A stretch of 52,729 bases of DNA from Flavobacteriales bacterium UBA1937 (GTDB taxonomy: Bacteria > Bacteroidota > Bacteroidia > Flavobacteriales > Weeksellaceae). Shown in pieces: positions 37,362 through 45,803 of the stretch (position 1 is the first letter of the stretch; every line of letters starts with the position of its first letter). The notes under the pieces are model-generated. The model did not search any database. It worked only from the letters and a program-made list of their open reading frames with translations, and was not told the DNA's origin. Made by a program: the position numbers and the translations under genes. Where the stretch lies: positions 1 to 52,729 of the forward strand of contig DDFD01000082.1 in NCBI GenBank assembly GCA_002337005.1. The letters are read 5' to 3'.

Positions 37362-37393
37362 CAAAATTAAATTAATTTTTTGATTTAAACAAA
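37362..37393 (-). promoter_or_regulatory. Promoter of the tetR-tolC-hlyD-ABC operon
   Basis: On the minus strand, -33 TTTG (complement of 37390-37393) is 20 bases from the -7 box TAATTTTG (complement of 37362-37369). Both match the Bacteroidetes consensus with correct spacing. The tetR ATG lies 21 bases further on. Confidence 0.75.
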
Positions 37394-37395
37394 AT

Positions 37396-37415
37396 ATTTA
37401 ATCATTTGATTAAAT
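37396..37415. promoter_or_regulatory. TetR operator palindrome
   Basis: ATTTAATCATTTGATTAAAT has perfect 9-bp arms around a 2-base centre. It sits 2 bases upstream of the -33 element, a natural place for TetR binding. It is one base different from the palindrome at 20181-20200. Confidence 0.7.
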
Positions 37416-37437
37416 TATTTTTTAAAATTATTTATTG

Positions 37438-37459
37438 GCGCGAGCGAAGCGAGCGTCGA
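37438..37459. repeat. GC-rich dispersed repeat, copy 1
   Basis: GCGAGCGAAGCGAGCGTCGA (with two leading bases GC) occurs here and near-identically at 38677-38697 and 39328-39349. Copies 1 and 2 also share the next 12 bases TTGTTTTCAAAG. The element stands out against AT-rich DNA and is always intergenic. Confidence 0.8.
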
Positions 37460-37473
37460 TTGTTTTCAAAGAA

Positions 37474-37498
37474 AAACGCAACTCATTTCTGAATTGCG
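37474..37498 (-). terminator. Terminator of the MBL-fold hydrolase gene
   Basis: Minus strand CGCAATTC pairs with GAGTTGCG (one G-T pair) around a loop AGAAAT, followed by TTTTTC. It lies just after the gene's stop at 37505. Confidence 0.75.
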
Positions 37499-37504
37499 CC
37501 GCTT

Positions 37505-38620
37505 TTATTTATATTCTTCCCACCATTTCGGATAGATTTTTTCATCATCTTGCCAGACAACTTTTTCTCCAATTTTTGGGGTGATTACTCGTAATTTCTC
37601 TTTGTTGAGCTCGTGGAGTTTTTCCATGGGTTCATACCAAGAATGGAGTGCCAACTTAAATTTTGAATTGTGAACCGCAATCATTCTCTGAGCATTGAGG
37701 TCTTTCATCGCTTGTAGTTGCTCGCCAGGAAGCATATGAATGTATTTCCAAGCAGGATTGTATTGTCCAGTTTCTAGAATTGCTAAGTCTAGTTTTTCGT
37801 ATTTTTCACCAATTTTTTTGAAATGATTGTCGTAACCAGAATCTCCACCGATATAAATTTTTGAATTTGGAGTTTCTAAAACAAAACTTGCCCAAATTGC
37901 CTGATCTCTTTTAAATCCTCGTCCCGAAAAATGTCTTGCAGGTTCTGCATTGATTTTGAAACCATTTCCTAAATCTGAATTTTCGAACCAATCTAATTCT
38001 ATAATTTTCGAAGGTTCGTAATCCCAAAATTCTAAATGTGCACCAGTTCCTAGACCTGTAATCACTTGTTTCACTTTTGGGCGAAGTTTTGTAACCGTTT
38101 CATAATCTAAATGGTCCCAATGATCGTGGGTAATGACCAAATAATCTAGCTCTGGAATATCTTCTGTGGTATAAATGTCTGTTCCATCAAAGGCTTTGTT
38201 GGTGAATTGAAGTGGAGAAACGCTTCCGCTGAACACGGGATCAACTAGGATTTTTTTTCCATCTATTTGTAGAAAATAGGAAGAATGTCCCATCCAAACG
38301 TAGAAATTTTCCTTAGGGTTTAAGTTCTTCAAATCTGTTTTAGTGAAATGGAATTTATTTTTTGGAGTGGCTTTTTCTACTTTTGAGAAAAAGAAATTAT
38401 ACAATACTTTTGGCATTGAGGTATCTTCTGCCAATTGTGGAGTAGGATTGAGGTTTTGGAATTTTCCGTCTTTGTAGTGAGGTGATTTTAAGATTCTTTC
38501 TAGCCTTTTTCCCGAAGGAGCTTTCCCGAATTGTTTGCCTTGCATAAAAATATAAGTGCCTATTGAAAGTGTTGCAATAAGTATAACGAGTGTCAATATC
38601 ATCTTTTTTAAAAATTTCAT
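37505..38620 (-). CDS. Membrane-anchored MBL-fold metallo-hydrolase
   Basis: 371-aa metallo-beta-lactamase-fold protein of the NAPE-PLD/UlaG-like type. A single N-terminal helix (ILTLVILIATLSIGTYIF) anchors or exports it. The metal motif is HxHxDH at residues 165-170 (THDHWDHLD), with further His in AEPARHFSGRG and a late GGDSGYD. Family members act on phospholipid or lactone substrates; none can be fixed here. It stands alone with its own terminator. Confidence 0.9.
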   Translation of the reverse strand: MKFLKKMILTLVILIATLSIGTYIFMQGKQFGKAPSGKRLERILKSPHYKDGKFQNLNPTPQLAEDTSMPKVLYNFFFSKVEKATPKNKFHFTKTDLKNLNPKENFYVWMGHSSYFLQIDGKKILVDPVFSGSVSPLQFTNKAFDGTDIYTTEDIPELDYLVITHDHWDHLDYETVTKLRPKVKQVITGLGTGAHLEFWDYEPSKIIELDWFENSDLGNGFKINAEPARHFSGRGFKRDQAIWASFVLETPNSKIYIGGDSGYDNHFKKIGEKYEKLDLAILETGQYNPAWKYIHMLPGEQLQAMKDLNAQRMIAVHNSKFKLALHSWYEPMEKLHELNKEKLRVITPKIGEKVVWQDDEKIYPKWWEEYK

Positions 38621-38676
38621 TATTCGTTTAGACGAATGAAATGTGAAATTACTTTAAATTTTTGAGAATTTTTTAA

Positions 38677-38697
38677 CGCGAGCGAAGCGAGCGTCGA
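38677..38697. repeat. GC-rich dispersed repeat, copy 2
   Basis: CGCGAGCGAAGCGAGCGTCG plus A, same sequence and same following TTGTTTTCAAAG as copy 1. It lies between the MBL gene and the membrane protein gene. Confidence 0.8.
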
Positions 38698-38727
38698 TTG
38701 TTTTCAAAGTATTATTAACGTTTTCTT

Positions 38728-39198
38728 TTATTTATTGTTCAAGTTTTGGAGATTTTTGTAGCGGATAGTTGTATAATAGTCAAGAATGCTAACCAAAGAT
38801 ACAATTGCAATGCTTAATATCCAAAGCCAATAACCTATATCTAGTTTTACAATTAAAAACTTACCATTATCTCCCTCAAAATGTATTGATTGAAAAATAT
38901 AACTTAATGACAGAAAAAGAGAAATTGTTGATAATATTGTAACTAATTGCTTTTTTTGAGTCTCAGAAATTAATGTAATAGCTACTGATATAAAATAAAA
39001 AACATTTGCACTCCAAACTAAAGTTTCTAATATTCCACCGGCGAATATTGACATCCACCCAAAACCTAAACACATCCAAGCTGAAGTATTGTGAATATTT
39101 CCTTGATTGTCACTATATAATATTGCATTATTAAATAGAGATATTGTATAAATTACTAAACTTAAATAAGTGATTTTTTTGATTGTTAAGTTTTTCAT
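38728..39198 (-). CDS. Four-helix membrane protein of unknown function
   Basis: 156 aa with four predicted transmembrane helices (about residues 10-25, 40-60, 65-82, 88-105 and 125-145 are hydrophobic, so four or five). No conserved family recognised. It is flanked by two copies of the GC-rich repeat and is probably a single gene. Confidence 0.6.
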   Translation of the reverse strand: MKNLTIKKITYLSLVIYTISLFNNAILYSDNQGNIHNTSAWMCLGFGWMSIFAGGILETLVWSANVFYFISVAITLISETQKKQLVTILSTISLFLSLSYIFQSIHFEGDNGKFLIVKLDIGYWLWILSIAIVSLVSILDYYTTIRYKNLQNLNNK

Positions 39199-39327
39199 GT
39201 TTGTAATGATTTAATCAGATTATCAATTTTATGCAATGGAATACTCTGTGCTAATTACGTAACTTGATTCATCATTGTAAATTTATTAATTTTATTAACT
39301 AAAATTTATTTTTTGAAGATATTTTTG

Positions 39328-39349
39328 GCGCGAGCGAAGCGAGCGTCGA
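39328..39349. repeat. GC-rich dispersed repeat, copy 3
   Basis: Same 22-base unit as copies 1 and 2, with a different flank (AGTTTCCGAATTGCGCAT). Confidence 0.8.
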
Positions 39350-39510
39350 AGTTTCCGAATTGCGCATAAGTGAAAAGAAGAGCTGCCCGTGAAAATTAGC
39401 CACGATGGTAATGGAAATCCTTTTTTTATTGGCTGAGCTTGCGGAAGCCACAAAAAAAGATTGAAATGGACAGCGTGACTGAAAGTAGAAGAATTTCTAA
39501 TTTTCTGCTA
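39350..39510. other. Intergenic repeat-like stretch with large hairpin
   Basis: The 366-base gap before nuoN holds no credible gene. CTTTTTTTATTGGCT and AGCCACAAAAAAAG face each other around GAGCTTGCGGA (about 39420-39460), a large imperfect hairpin. The surroundings (AGCTGCCCGTGAAAATTAGC, GGACAGCGTGACTGAAAG) look like a dispersed Flavobacteria repeat, a suggestion from memory. Confidence 0.45.
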
Positions 39511-39544
39511 CAAAAAAACGCAGCCATTTCTGAACTGCGTCTTT
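39511..39544 (-). terminator. Terminator of the nuo operon
   Basis: Minus strand ACGCAG (complement of 39535-39540) pairs with CTGCGT (complement of 39518-39523), loop TTCAGAAATGG, then a run of T. It lies 25 bases beyond the nuoN stop. The loop AGAAATG is shared with the terminator at 37474-37498. Confidence 0.8.
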
Positions 39545-39564
39545 TCATATTTCGATTTTAGATT

Positions 39565-40944
39565 TTATAATCCAAATTGCATTTTGAAAAGGTCTGGGTA
39601 AACACCTAATGCTAATAATGCAAAAATAATAAAGAGGGCTACAATGTTGTAGGTAATGCTCATTTTTTCAGAAGTTTTAAATGAACTTTCCTTGTGAAAA
39701 AACATTGAAATAATTAATCTAAGATAATAAGCGATGCTGAGCGCAGAACCAATGACCGCAATGAGTACTAAAAATGCGGCTCCATTCATTGCTTGAGCGA
39801 AGATGCTAAACTTAGCTACAAAACCCGCAGTTAAAGGGATACCAGCCATTGATAATAATGAAACTGTAGTAGCAACTGCTGCTAGAGGTTCGGTTTTTGC
39901 TAATCCTTTGAATGCCTCGAAAGAGGTTTCTCTTTTTATTTTTTCTACCCAAATTAAAGTCAAAAATACTCCAATAGTAGATAATGAATAAGCAAATAAA
40001 TAGAATGCTAAATTATAAAGAGAAAGGCTATTTGCCCCAAAAAATATTAATGCTAAATATCCTGCATGTGATACAGAAGAATAGGCCAACATTCTTTTTG
40101 CATTAGACTGCGCTAATCCCATTGCATTGGATAATAGTAAAGTTATAATTACCAAAACGCCAATAATGTTAATCCACTCTTTTATGCTACCAACAAATGC
40201 TAAATTCATTAATTTGAAGAAAGCGAAAAATCCTGCAATTTTAACTACAGATGCCATATATGCAGTAATAATAGAAGGCGAACCTTGATATACATCTGGG
40301 CTCCACATATGGAAAGGTGCTAATGAAACTTTGAATGCCATAGCAGATAACATTAACATAATTCCTAATACAAACATTGTATTTTTAGAGTTTTCTATGC
40401 TGTAAGCACTAATGGTTGCAATATCAAAAGTTCCTGCACTACCATAAACTAGAGCTGTACCAAAAAGTAGGAAACCTGTGGCAAATGCTCCCATCAAGAA
40501 ATATTTGATGGCGGCTTCACTAGAGCGTAAATCTGTTTTGTTGCTTCCTGCCATTACATATAATGGAATAGAAAGTACCTCGATACCTAAGAATAAAGTA
40601 ACCAAATTAGGAAAACTGAAAAGTATAACTGCACCTACTAATGAAAATAACATCAGGGCATACAATTCTGATTGATGGCTTCTGTGATTGTTAAAAGCAA
40701 AACCTCCTAAAAAGAAAACCAATAGGGTTACAACTATGGAAATTTTAGTGAAAAGAGCCGAATTATCATCAAAATCAAACATAGATTTGTATTGATTAAA
40801 GAACGAACACTCAGGCAAAAAGCTGACATATAATGCCACCAATAAACCTAAAATCCCAATATATCTAGCAAATTTTCCTTGATTATAAACTCCGGAGAAT
40901 AATGCTAAAACCGCAGTAATGAATAAAATTATTAAAACACTCAT
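39565..40944 (-). CDS. nuoN: NADH-quinone oxidoreductase subunit N
   Basis: 459-aa antiporter-like membrane subunit of complex I, with about 14 hydrophobic helices. The family block SEAAIKYFLMGAFATGFLLFG with a conserved Lys and the loop SLAPFHMWSPDVYQGSP are clear. It is the last gene of the operon, 15 bases after nuoM, and is followed by a terminator. Confidence 0.97.
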   Translation of the reverse strand: MSVLIILFITAVLALFSGVYNQGKFARYIGILGLLVALYVSFLPECSFFNQYKSMFDFDDNSALFTKISIVVTLLVFFLGGFAFNNHRSHQSELYALMLFSLVGAVILFSFPNLVTLFLGIEVLSIPLYVMAGSNKTDLRSSEAAIKYFLMGAFATGFLLFGTALVYGSAGTFDIATISAYSIENSKNTMFVLGIMLMLSAMAFKVSLAPFHMWSPDVYQGSPSIITAYMASVVKIAGFFAFFKLMNLAFVGSIKEWINIIGVLVIITLLLSNAMGLAQSNAKRMLAYSSVSHAGYLALIFFGANSLSLYNLAFYLFAYSLSTIGVFLTLIWVEKIKRETSFEAFKGLAKTEPLAAVATTVSLLSMAGIPLTAGFVAKFSIFAQAMNGAAFLVLIAVIGSALSIAYYLRLIISMFFHKESSFKTSEKMSITYNIVALFIIFALLALGVYPDLFKMQFGL

Positions 40945-40959
40945 TTCTTAAATATCATT

Positions 40960-42444
40960 TTAACCCTTAATAGAAGAGTAGATAAACTTCAACGAACTAT
41001 TCACCATTTCTATGATGCTGCTTGGGAAAATACCTAGCAGAATTACAAATACCGCTAAACTAGCCAATACGGTAAATTCTACACCTGAGATATCTTTTAA
41101 AGTTCCCAAAATTCTTTCATCACCTGTCCCGAACATCGCTTTTCCGTACATTCTTAATAGATAAACTGCACATAAAATTACGGTAAGACCAGCGCAAAGA
41201 ACTACTATTTTGTCATAATCAAAAATAGATTTTAACAAGATAAATTCTCCTACAAAACCATTGGTTAATGGAACTGCCATAGAACCAAGAAGGATAATCA
41301 TAAATAAAGTAGCAAATTTAGGAGCTACTTTAGCATAACCTCCCATTTCTCTGATATCTCTTGTTTTAAATCTTTTAATTAAAATATCCGCACAATAGAA
41401 CAAGCCTACCACATTGATACCGTGTGCAAATGTCTGTACCAAAGCACCTTGCGCACCATCTATACTGAAACCTCCTTTCGCAGTAATAATTGCAGATGCG
41501 AAAATACCTGCTACCATTAATCCTACGTGTGATAAAGATGAATAAGCTATAATCTTCTTGATATCATTGTGTACAATGGCAATCAATGCTCCGTAAACTA
41601 CTCCTAATACAGCTAATATCATCACTATTTGCCCAGAAGTTCCTAGTAGCGCATCTGGTGCTATTGGCAATAAATATCTTAAAACACCGTAGATTGCCAT
41701 TTTTAGCATAATTCCAGAAAGTAACATTGTACCTTGAGTTGGTGAAAATGTGTAAGTGTCTGGTTGCCAATTGTGGAAAGGAAATACTGGTAATTTAACG
41801 GCAAATGCTAAGAAAATTAACCAAAATACCACCAATTGCTGTGTAGAGTTTAAACTGGCATTGTATAAATCTGTCAATTCAAAAGATGCTGAATGGTTAT
41901 AGACATATATTAAACCAATAAACATAAATAATGAACTTACAAAAGTATAAACAAAGAATTTAGTAGTTACTTTAATTCTTTTATCTTCTTCGCCCCAAAG
42001 TCCTGCGATAAACCAAATAGGGATAAGTGTAACTTCCCAGAAAACGTAAAACAATAAACCGTCTAGCGCAGTGAAAACACCTACTAAACCAAACTGCATC
42101 AATAATATTAATGCATAAAAATTATTGCTATACCCTTTGTTTTCATTAAAAGAAGAAAGAATAATTAATGGAACTAAAATATTGGTTAATAATAATAAAA
42201 GCATACTCATACCATCTACACCAAAATGAATAGTGCTTTTGATAAAAGTGGACCAAGGCTGAGTAATCTCAAACTGAAGAGAAGAATCTACCGTAGGTAT
42301 ATTATTAAATTGTGATAGCATATAGAATGTTACAAACATTTGCACGAAAGCAATTCCTACTGCTAAATATTTGCTATTAGAGTTTCTAAAGGCAAAAACT
42401 AATCCTGAACCTATTAAAGGTAAAAGTAACAGTGCTTCTAACAT
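40960..42444 (-). CDS. nuoM: NADH-quinone oxidoreductase subunit M
   Basis: 494-aa proton-translocating subunit. FYVFWEVTLIPIWF carries the essential Glu of helix 5, and FPFHNWQPDTYTFSPTQGTMLLSG and SSLSHVG are family marks. It starts 3 bases after nuoL and is co-transcribed with nuoN. Confidence 0.97.
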   Translation of the reverse strand: MLEALLLLPLIGSGLVFAFRNSNSKYLAVGIAFVQMFVTFYMLSQFNNIPTVDSSLQFEITQPWSTFIKSTIHFGVDGMSMLLLLLTNILVPLIILSSFNENKGYSNNFYALILLMQFGLVGVFTALDGLLFYVFWEVTLIPIWFIAGLWGEEDKRIKVTTKFFVYTFVSSLFMFIGLIYVYNHSASFELTDLYNASLNSTQQLVVFWLIFLAFAVKLPVFPFHNWQPDTYTFSPTQGTMLLSGIMLKMAIYGVLRYLLPIAPDALLGTSGQIVMILAVLGVVYGALIAIVHNDIKKIIAYSSLSHVGLMVAGIFASAIITAKGGFSIDGAQGALVQTFAHGINVVGLFYCADILIKRFKTRDIREMGGYAKVAPKFATLFMIILLGSMAVPLTNGFVGEFILLKSIFDYDKIVVLCAGLTVILCAVYLLRMYGKAMFGTGDERILGTLKDISGVEFTVLASLAVFVILLGIFPSSIIEMVNSSLKFIYSSIKG

Positions 42445-42447
42445 TTG

Positions 42448-44346
42448 CTATTGTAATATAAAGTTAACAATTAATATTAATCCTATTGCCAAAGACATAA
42501 TAAGGACATAATTTTCTACATTTCCGTTTTGGAATTTTTTGAAGGTTCTTCCAGAATCTACTGCTCCAAATCCTATATAATCAAAGAATTTATTCAGAAG
42601 TTTATCAAACATTCTGGTTCCGTGCCCTAGTCCTTCTACAGGTTTTACCACGGTAGCATTATATAATTCATCTACATATAATTTTTTAGCAGATAATCTT
42701 TCTAATCCTTTGTATTCTTCTTCTGGTAGAGCCATTTTCTTTTTGGTGATGTAGATATTTCTCAATACAAAGAAAATAACCACCACCATTATTATTGTAA
42801 GTGCCAATAGAATCATTTCTGTACCAAATTCTACTTCGGCATGTTTAATTCCTGGAACATAAATTTGATGTAACCAATGAGCTAGTTTTTGTGATTGTGC
42901 TTCTCCTAAGAAATGTGGAAGGTTAAAGAAACCACCAACTACTGAAAGAATAGCCAAAACAACTAGAGGAAGCGTCATAGAAATTGGACTTTCGTGTAAA
43001 TGATGTTTTTGTTCTTCTGTTCCTCTGAAATTTCCAAAGAATGTTAAGAATAATAACCTGAACATATACACACCAGTAAGTGCAGCACTGAACAATGTTA
43101 AGCCCCAAATAATTGGAGATTTTGCCCAAAGTGCAGTTAAAATTTCGTCTTTAGAAACCATACCAGATAATGGTGGAATACCAGCAATTGCCAAAGTTCC
43201 AATTAAGAATGTCCAATATGTTACAGGGATTTTAGATTTTAAACCTCCCATAAATCTCATATCTTGTTCTCCGCTCATTGCGTGGATTACAGAACCAGCT
43301 CCTAAGAATAATAATGCTTTGAAGAAAGCATGTGTCATTAAATGGAACATTGCAGAAGTATAAGCTTCGGCTCCCAATGCAATAAACATAAAACCTAACT
43401 GTGAAACAGTAGAGTAGGCAAGTACTTTTTTAATATCGTTTTGTCTTAGACCAATAAAGGCGGCAATTAAAGAAGTTGCTAAACCAATAATTAGGATAAA
43501 ATCTAAAGTGCTTGGTGCTAAATGATATAAGAAATTAGAACGTACTACTAAATAAATACCAGCGGTAACCATTGTAGCAGCGTGAATTAATGCTGATACT
43601 GGAGTAGGACCTGCCATAGCATCTGGTAACCATGTAAATAAAGGTATCTGTGCAGATTTTCCCATTGCTCCGATAAATAAACTTAAAGTAATGAACATAA
43701 TTACCACGCCATCAAATTCAAATTTTGAAGCATTTTGAGCTACAGAAAGATAATCTAGAGCATTGGTTTGTGTAGCGATTAAGAAAATCCCAATTAATAA
43801 ACCAAGGTCGCCAATTCTGTTCATTATAAAAGCTTTTCTAGCAGCTTTACCATATTCTTTGTTTTCGTACCAGAAACCAATTAGTAAATAAGAACAAAGA
43901 CCTACACCTTCCCAACCTATAAATAGAATTAGATAATTGCTTCCCATTACCAATAGTAACATAGAGAAGATAAATAAATTCAAATAAGTGAAGAATTTAT
44001 AGAAACCTTTGTCGTGGCTCATATAACCGATAGAGTATAGGTGAATAAGAGAACCAATTCCAGTGATAATCATCATCATCATTAATGATAATTGGTCTAT
44101 CTGAAACCCAAAATTCACTTGAACTCCGCCCACCGTAAACCACTCGAAAGCTTTTACAATAATTGGCGCACTATGATCTGTGAACCCTAAAAATATATTT
44201 ACAGAAATAAGGAAAGAGGCAAATACAACCAAAGTTGCCAATGCACCAACTACCATTTTCGGTAGATATTTTCCTAATAATCCGTTGATTACAAATCCAA
44301 ATAAAGGAAGTAATATAATTGCATAAACTAAATTTTCCATCTGCAT
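42448..44346 (-). CDS. nuoL: NADH-quinone oxidoreductase subunit L
   Basis: 632-aa largest antiporter-like subunit, with the long horizontal helix near the C terminus. LFIGWEGVGLCSYLLIGFWY (key Glu), LPDAMAGPTPVSALIHAATMVTAG and the STVSQLGFM block are diagnostic. The stop of nuoK and the start of nuoL overlap by one base; a second ATG two codons in (44340) is equally possible. Confidence 0.97.
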   Translation of the reverse strand: MQMENLVYAIILLPLFGFVINGLLGKYLPKMVVGALATLVVFASFLISVNIFLGFTDHSAPIIVKAFEWFTVGGVQVNFGFQIDQLSLMMMMIITGIGSLIHLYSIGYMSHDKGFYKFFTYLNLFIFSMLLLVMGSNYLILFIGWEGVGLCSYLLIGFWYENKEYGKAARKAFIMNRIGDLGLLIGIFLIATQTNALDYLSVAQNASKFEFDGVVIMFITLSLFIGAMGKSAQIPLFTWLPDAMAGPTPVSALIHAATMVTAGIYLVVRSNFLYHLAPSTLDFILIIGLATSLIAAFIGLRQNDIKKVLAYSTVSQLGFMFIALGAEAYTSAMFHLMTHAFFKALLFLGAGSVIHAMSGEQDMRFMGGLKSKIPVTYWTFLIGTLAIAGIPPLSGMVSKDEILTALWAKSPIIWGLTLFSAALTGVYMFRLLFLTFFGNFRGTEEQKHHLHESPISMTLPLVVLAILSVVGGFFNLPHFLGEAQSQKLAHWLHQIYVPGIKHAEVEFGTEMILLALTIIMVVVIFFVLRNIYITKKKMALPEEEYKGLERLSAKKLYVDELYNATVVKPVEGLGHGTRMFDKLLNKFFDYIGFGAVDSGRTFKKFQNGNVENYVLIMSLAIGLILIVNFILQ

Positions 44347-44672
44347 TATCCTTTTAATTTGTTAAAAATACTTACATCTACATTTTTGGTATTTCTGTAC
44401 ATCATCGTAATGATAGCAAGACCTACTGCTACTTCTGCAGCAGCAACTACCATAATGAAGAATACCAAAATTTGTCCGTGACCATCACCTTTGTAAGCTG
44501 AAAATGCAGCTAAAAGTAGATTTACAGAATTAAGCATTAATTCTACACATCCTAAAATGATAATAGCATTTTTGCGGACTAAAACTCCTAAAACTCCTAG
44601 ACAGAACAAGAAACTACTGAGTATAATGTACCAGTCTAGAGGAATGTTTTGTATAAATGAATTCACTTCCAT
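44346..44672 (-). CDS. nuoK: NADH-quinone oxidoreductase subunit K
   Basis: 108-aa subunit with three helices. The conserved Glu lies in GCVELMLNSVNLLL, part of the central proton path. It begins 3 bases after nuoJ and overlaps nuoL by one base. Confidence 0.97.
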   Translation of the reverse strand: MEVNSFIQNIPLDWYIILSSFLFCLGVLGVLVRKNAIIILGCVELMLNSVNLLLAAFSAYKGDGHGQILVFFIMVVAAAEVAVGLAIITMMYRNTKNVDVSIFNKLKG

Positions 44673-44675
44673 ATT

Positions 44676-45170
44676 CTATAAATCTTTTTTACCAATCAAC
44701 ACAGAACCTACAATACCTGCTAAAATCAGGATTGAAGCCAATTCAAATGGTAATACGTATTCGTTAAACAATAATTTTCCTAGATTTTTGGTAAGACCAA
44801 TTTGGCTATCTACATTCGTAGTAGCATTGGTTATGGCTACACCTTTATAAGCACCAATCATACCTACGAAGATAATTCCAGCAGAGATAATTCCTGTAAA
44901 TTTCAATAGATTGTGCTTTTTGCTTTCGTCTTTCGCATTAAGGTTCAGCATCATTAATACATAAAGGAATAATACCATAATTGCTCCGGCATATACAATA
45001 ATTTGTACAATTCCTAAAAACTGAGCATTAAGTAAAATATACAATGCAGCAATGCTAAAGAAAGTAACAATTAAAGATAAAATGGCGTACAAAGGATTTT
45101 TTGCAAATACAAAATAAACAGCACTTGCAACCGCTACCAATGCGATAAAAAAGAATAAGAACTGTTCCAT
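44676..45170 (-). CDS. nuoJ: NADH-quinone oxidoreductase subunit J
   Basis: 164-aa membrane subunit with five helices; the block VQIIVYAGAIMVLFLYVLMM is the family signature. It directly abuts nuoI (no spacer). Confidence 0.96.
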   Translation of the reverse strand: MEQFLFFFIALVAVASAVYFVFAKNPLYAILSLIVTFFSIAALYILLNAQFLGIVQIIVYAGAIMVLFLYVLMMLNLNAKDESKKHNLLKFTGIISAGIIFVGMIGAYKGVAITNATTNVDSQIGLTKNLGKLLFNEYVLPFELASILILAGIVGSVLIGKKDL

Positions 45171-45725
45171 TTATTTAAGAGCTTTTTTTTGTGATTCTGT
45201 TTGTCTATCAGAGACATCTATTCTGTTTTCCATACTTTCTACCAATAAATCTTTACCATAGACAAAAGAACCTCTGTTGTTTTCAGGACTTACAATTCTA
45301 TCGGTAAGATAGATTGCAGATTTAGGACATGCTTCTTCGCAAAGTCCACAGAAGATGCATCTTAGCATATTAATTTCATATACTTCAGCATATTTTTCTT
45401 CTCTATATAGATTTTTTTGTTCAGGTTTTCTTTCGGCAGCCGTCATTGTAATTGCTTCAGCCGGACATGCTACAGCACACAAACCACAAGCTGTACATCT
45501 TTCTCTACCTTCGTCATCGCGTTTCAGCACATGGTGACCACGGTAAATTTTAGAAAATTCTCTTTTCTCTTCAGGATAGCTCACCGTAGGCAATTTACCT
45601 GTAAGAGTCATTATGGCGTGTTTTCCGGTAATGCCCATCCCAGTAAAAATTGCAGGAAGATAAATCTTCTCAGCAAAAGTCATCTTTTTATTTGAGACTA
45701 CCTTAGATCTATTGGTTAATTTCAT
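45171..45725 (-). CDS. nuoI: NADH-quinone oxidoreductase subunit I
   Basis: 184-aa iron-sulfur subunit binding two [4Fe-4S] clusters (N6a, N6b) through CTACGLCAVACP and CIFCGLCEEACP. It relays electrons toward the quinone site. The N terminus (MKLTNRSKVVSNKKMTFAEK) may be 14 residues too long if the internal Met is used. Confidence 0.96.
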   Translation of the reverse strand: MKLTNRSKVVSNKKMTFAEKIYLPAIFTGMGITGKHAIMTLTGKLPTVSYPEEKREFSKIYRGHHVLKRDDEGRERCTACGLCAVACPAEAITMTAAERKPEQKNLYREEKYAEVYEINMLRCIFCGLCEEACPKSAIYLTDRIVSPENNRGSFVYGKDLLVESMENRIDVSDRQTESQKKALK

Positions 45726-45803
45726 ATTGTTAGATTTCAGATTTCAAATGTTAGATTTTAGATTTTAAAATCAAACATCAATTATCATTTATCACTTATA
45801 ATT

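Noticed and set aside
39208..39220. TGATTTAATCA palindrome upstream of the four-helix membrane protein as a third TetR operator
   Set aside because: The half-sites are in the opposite order (TGATT first) and the arms are short, so it is not the same motif as at 20181 and 37396.
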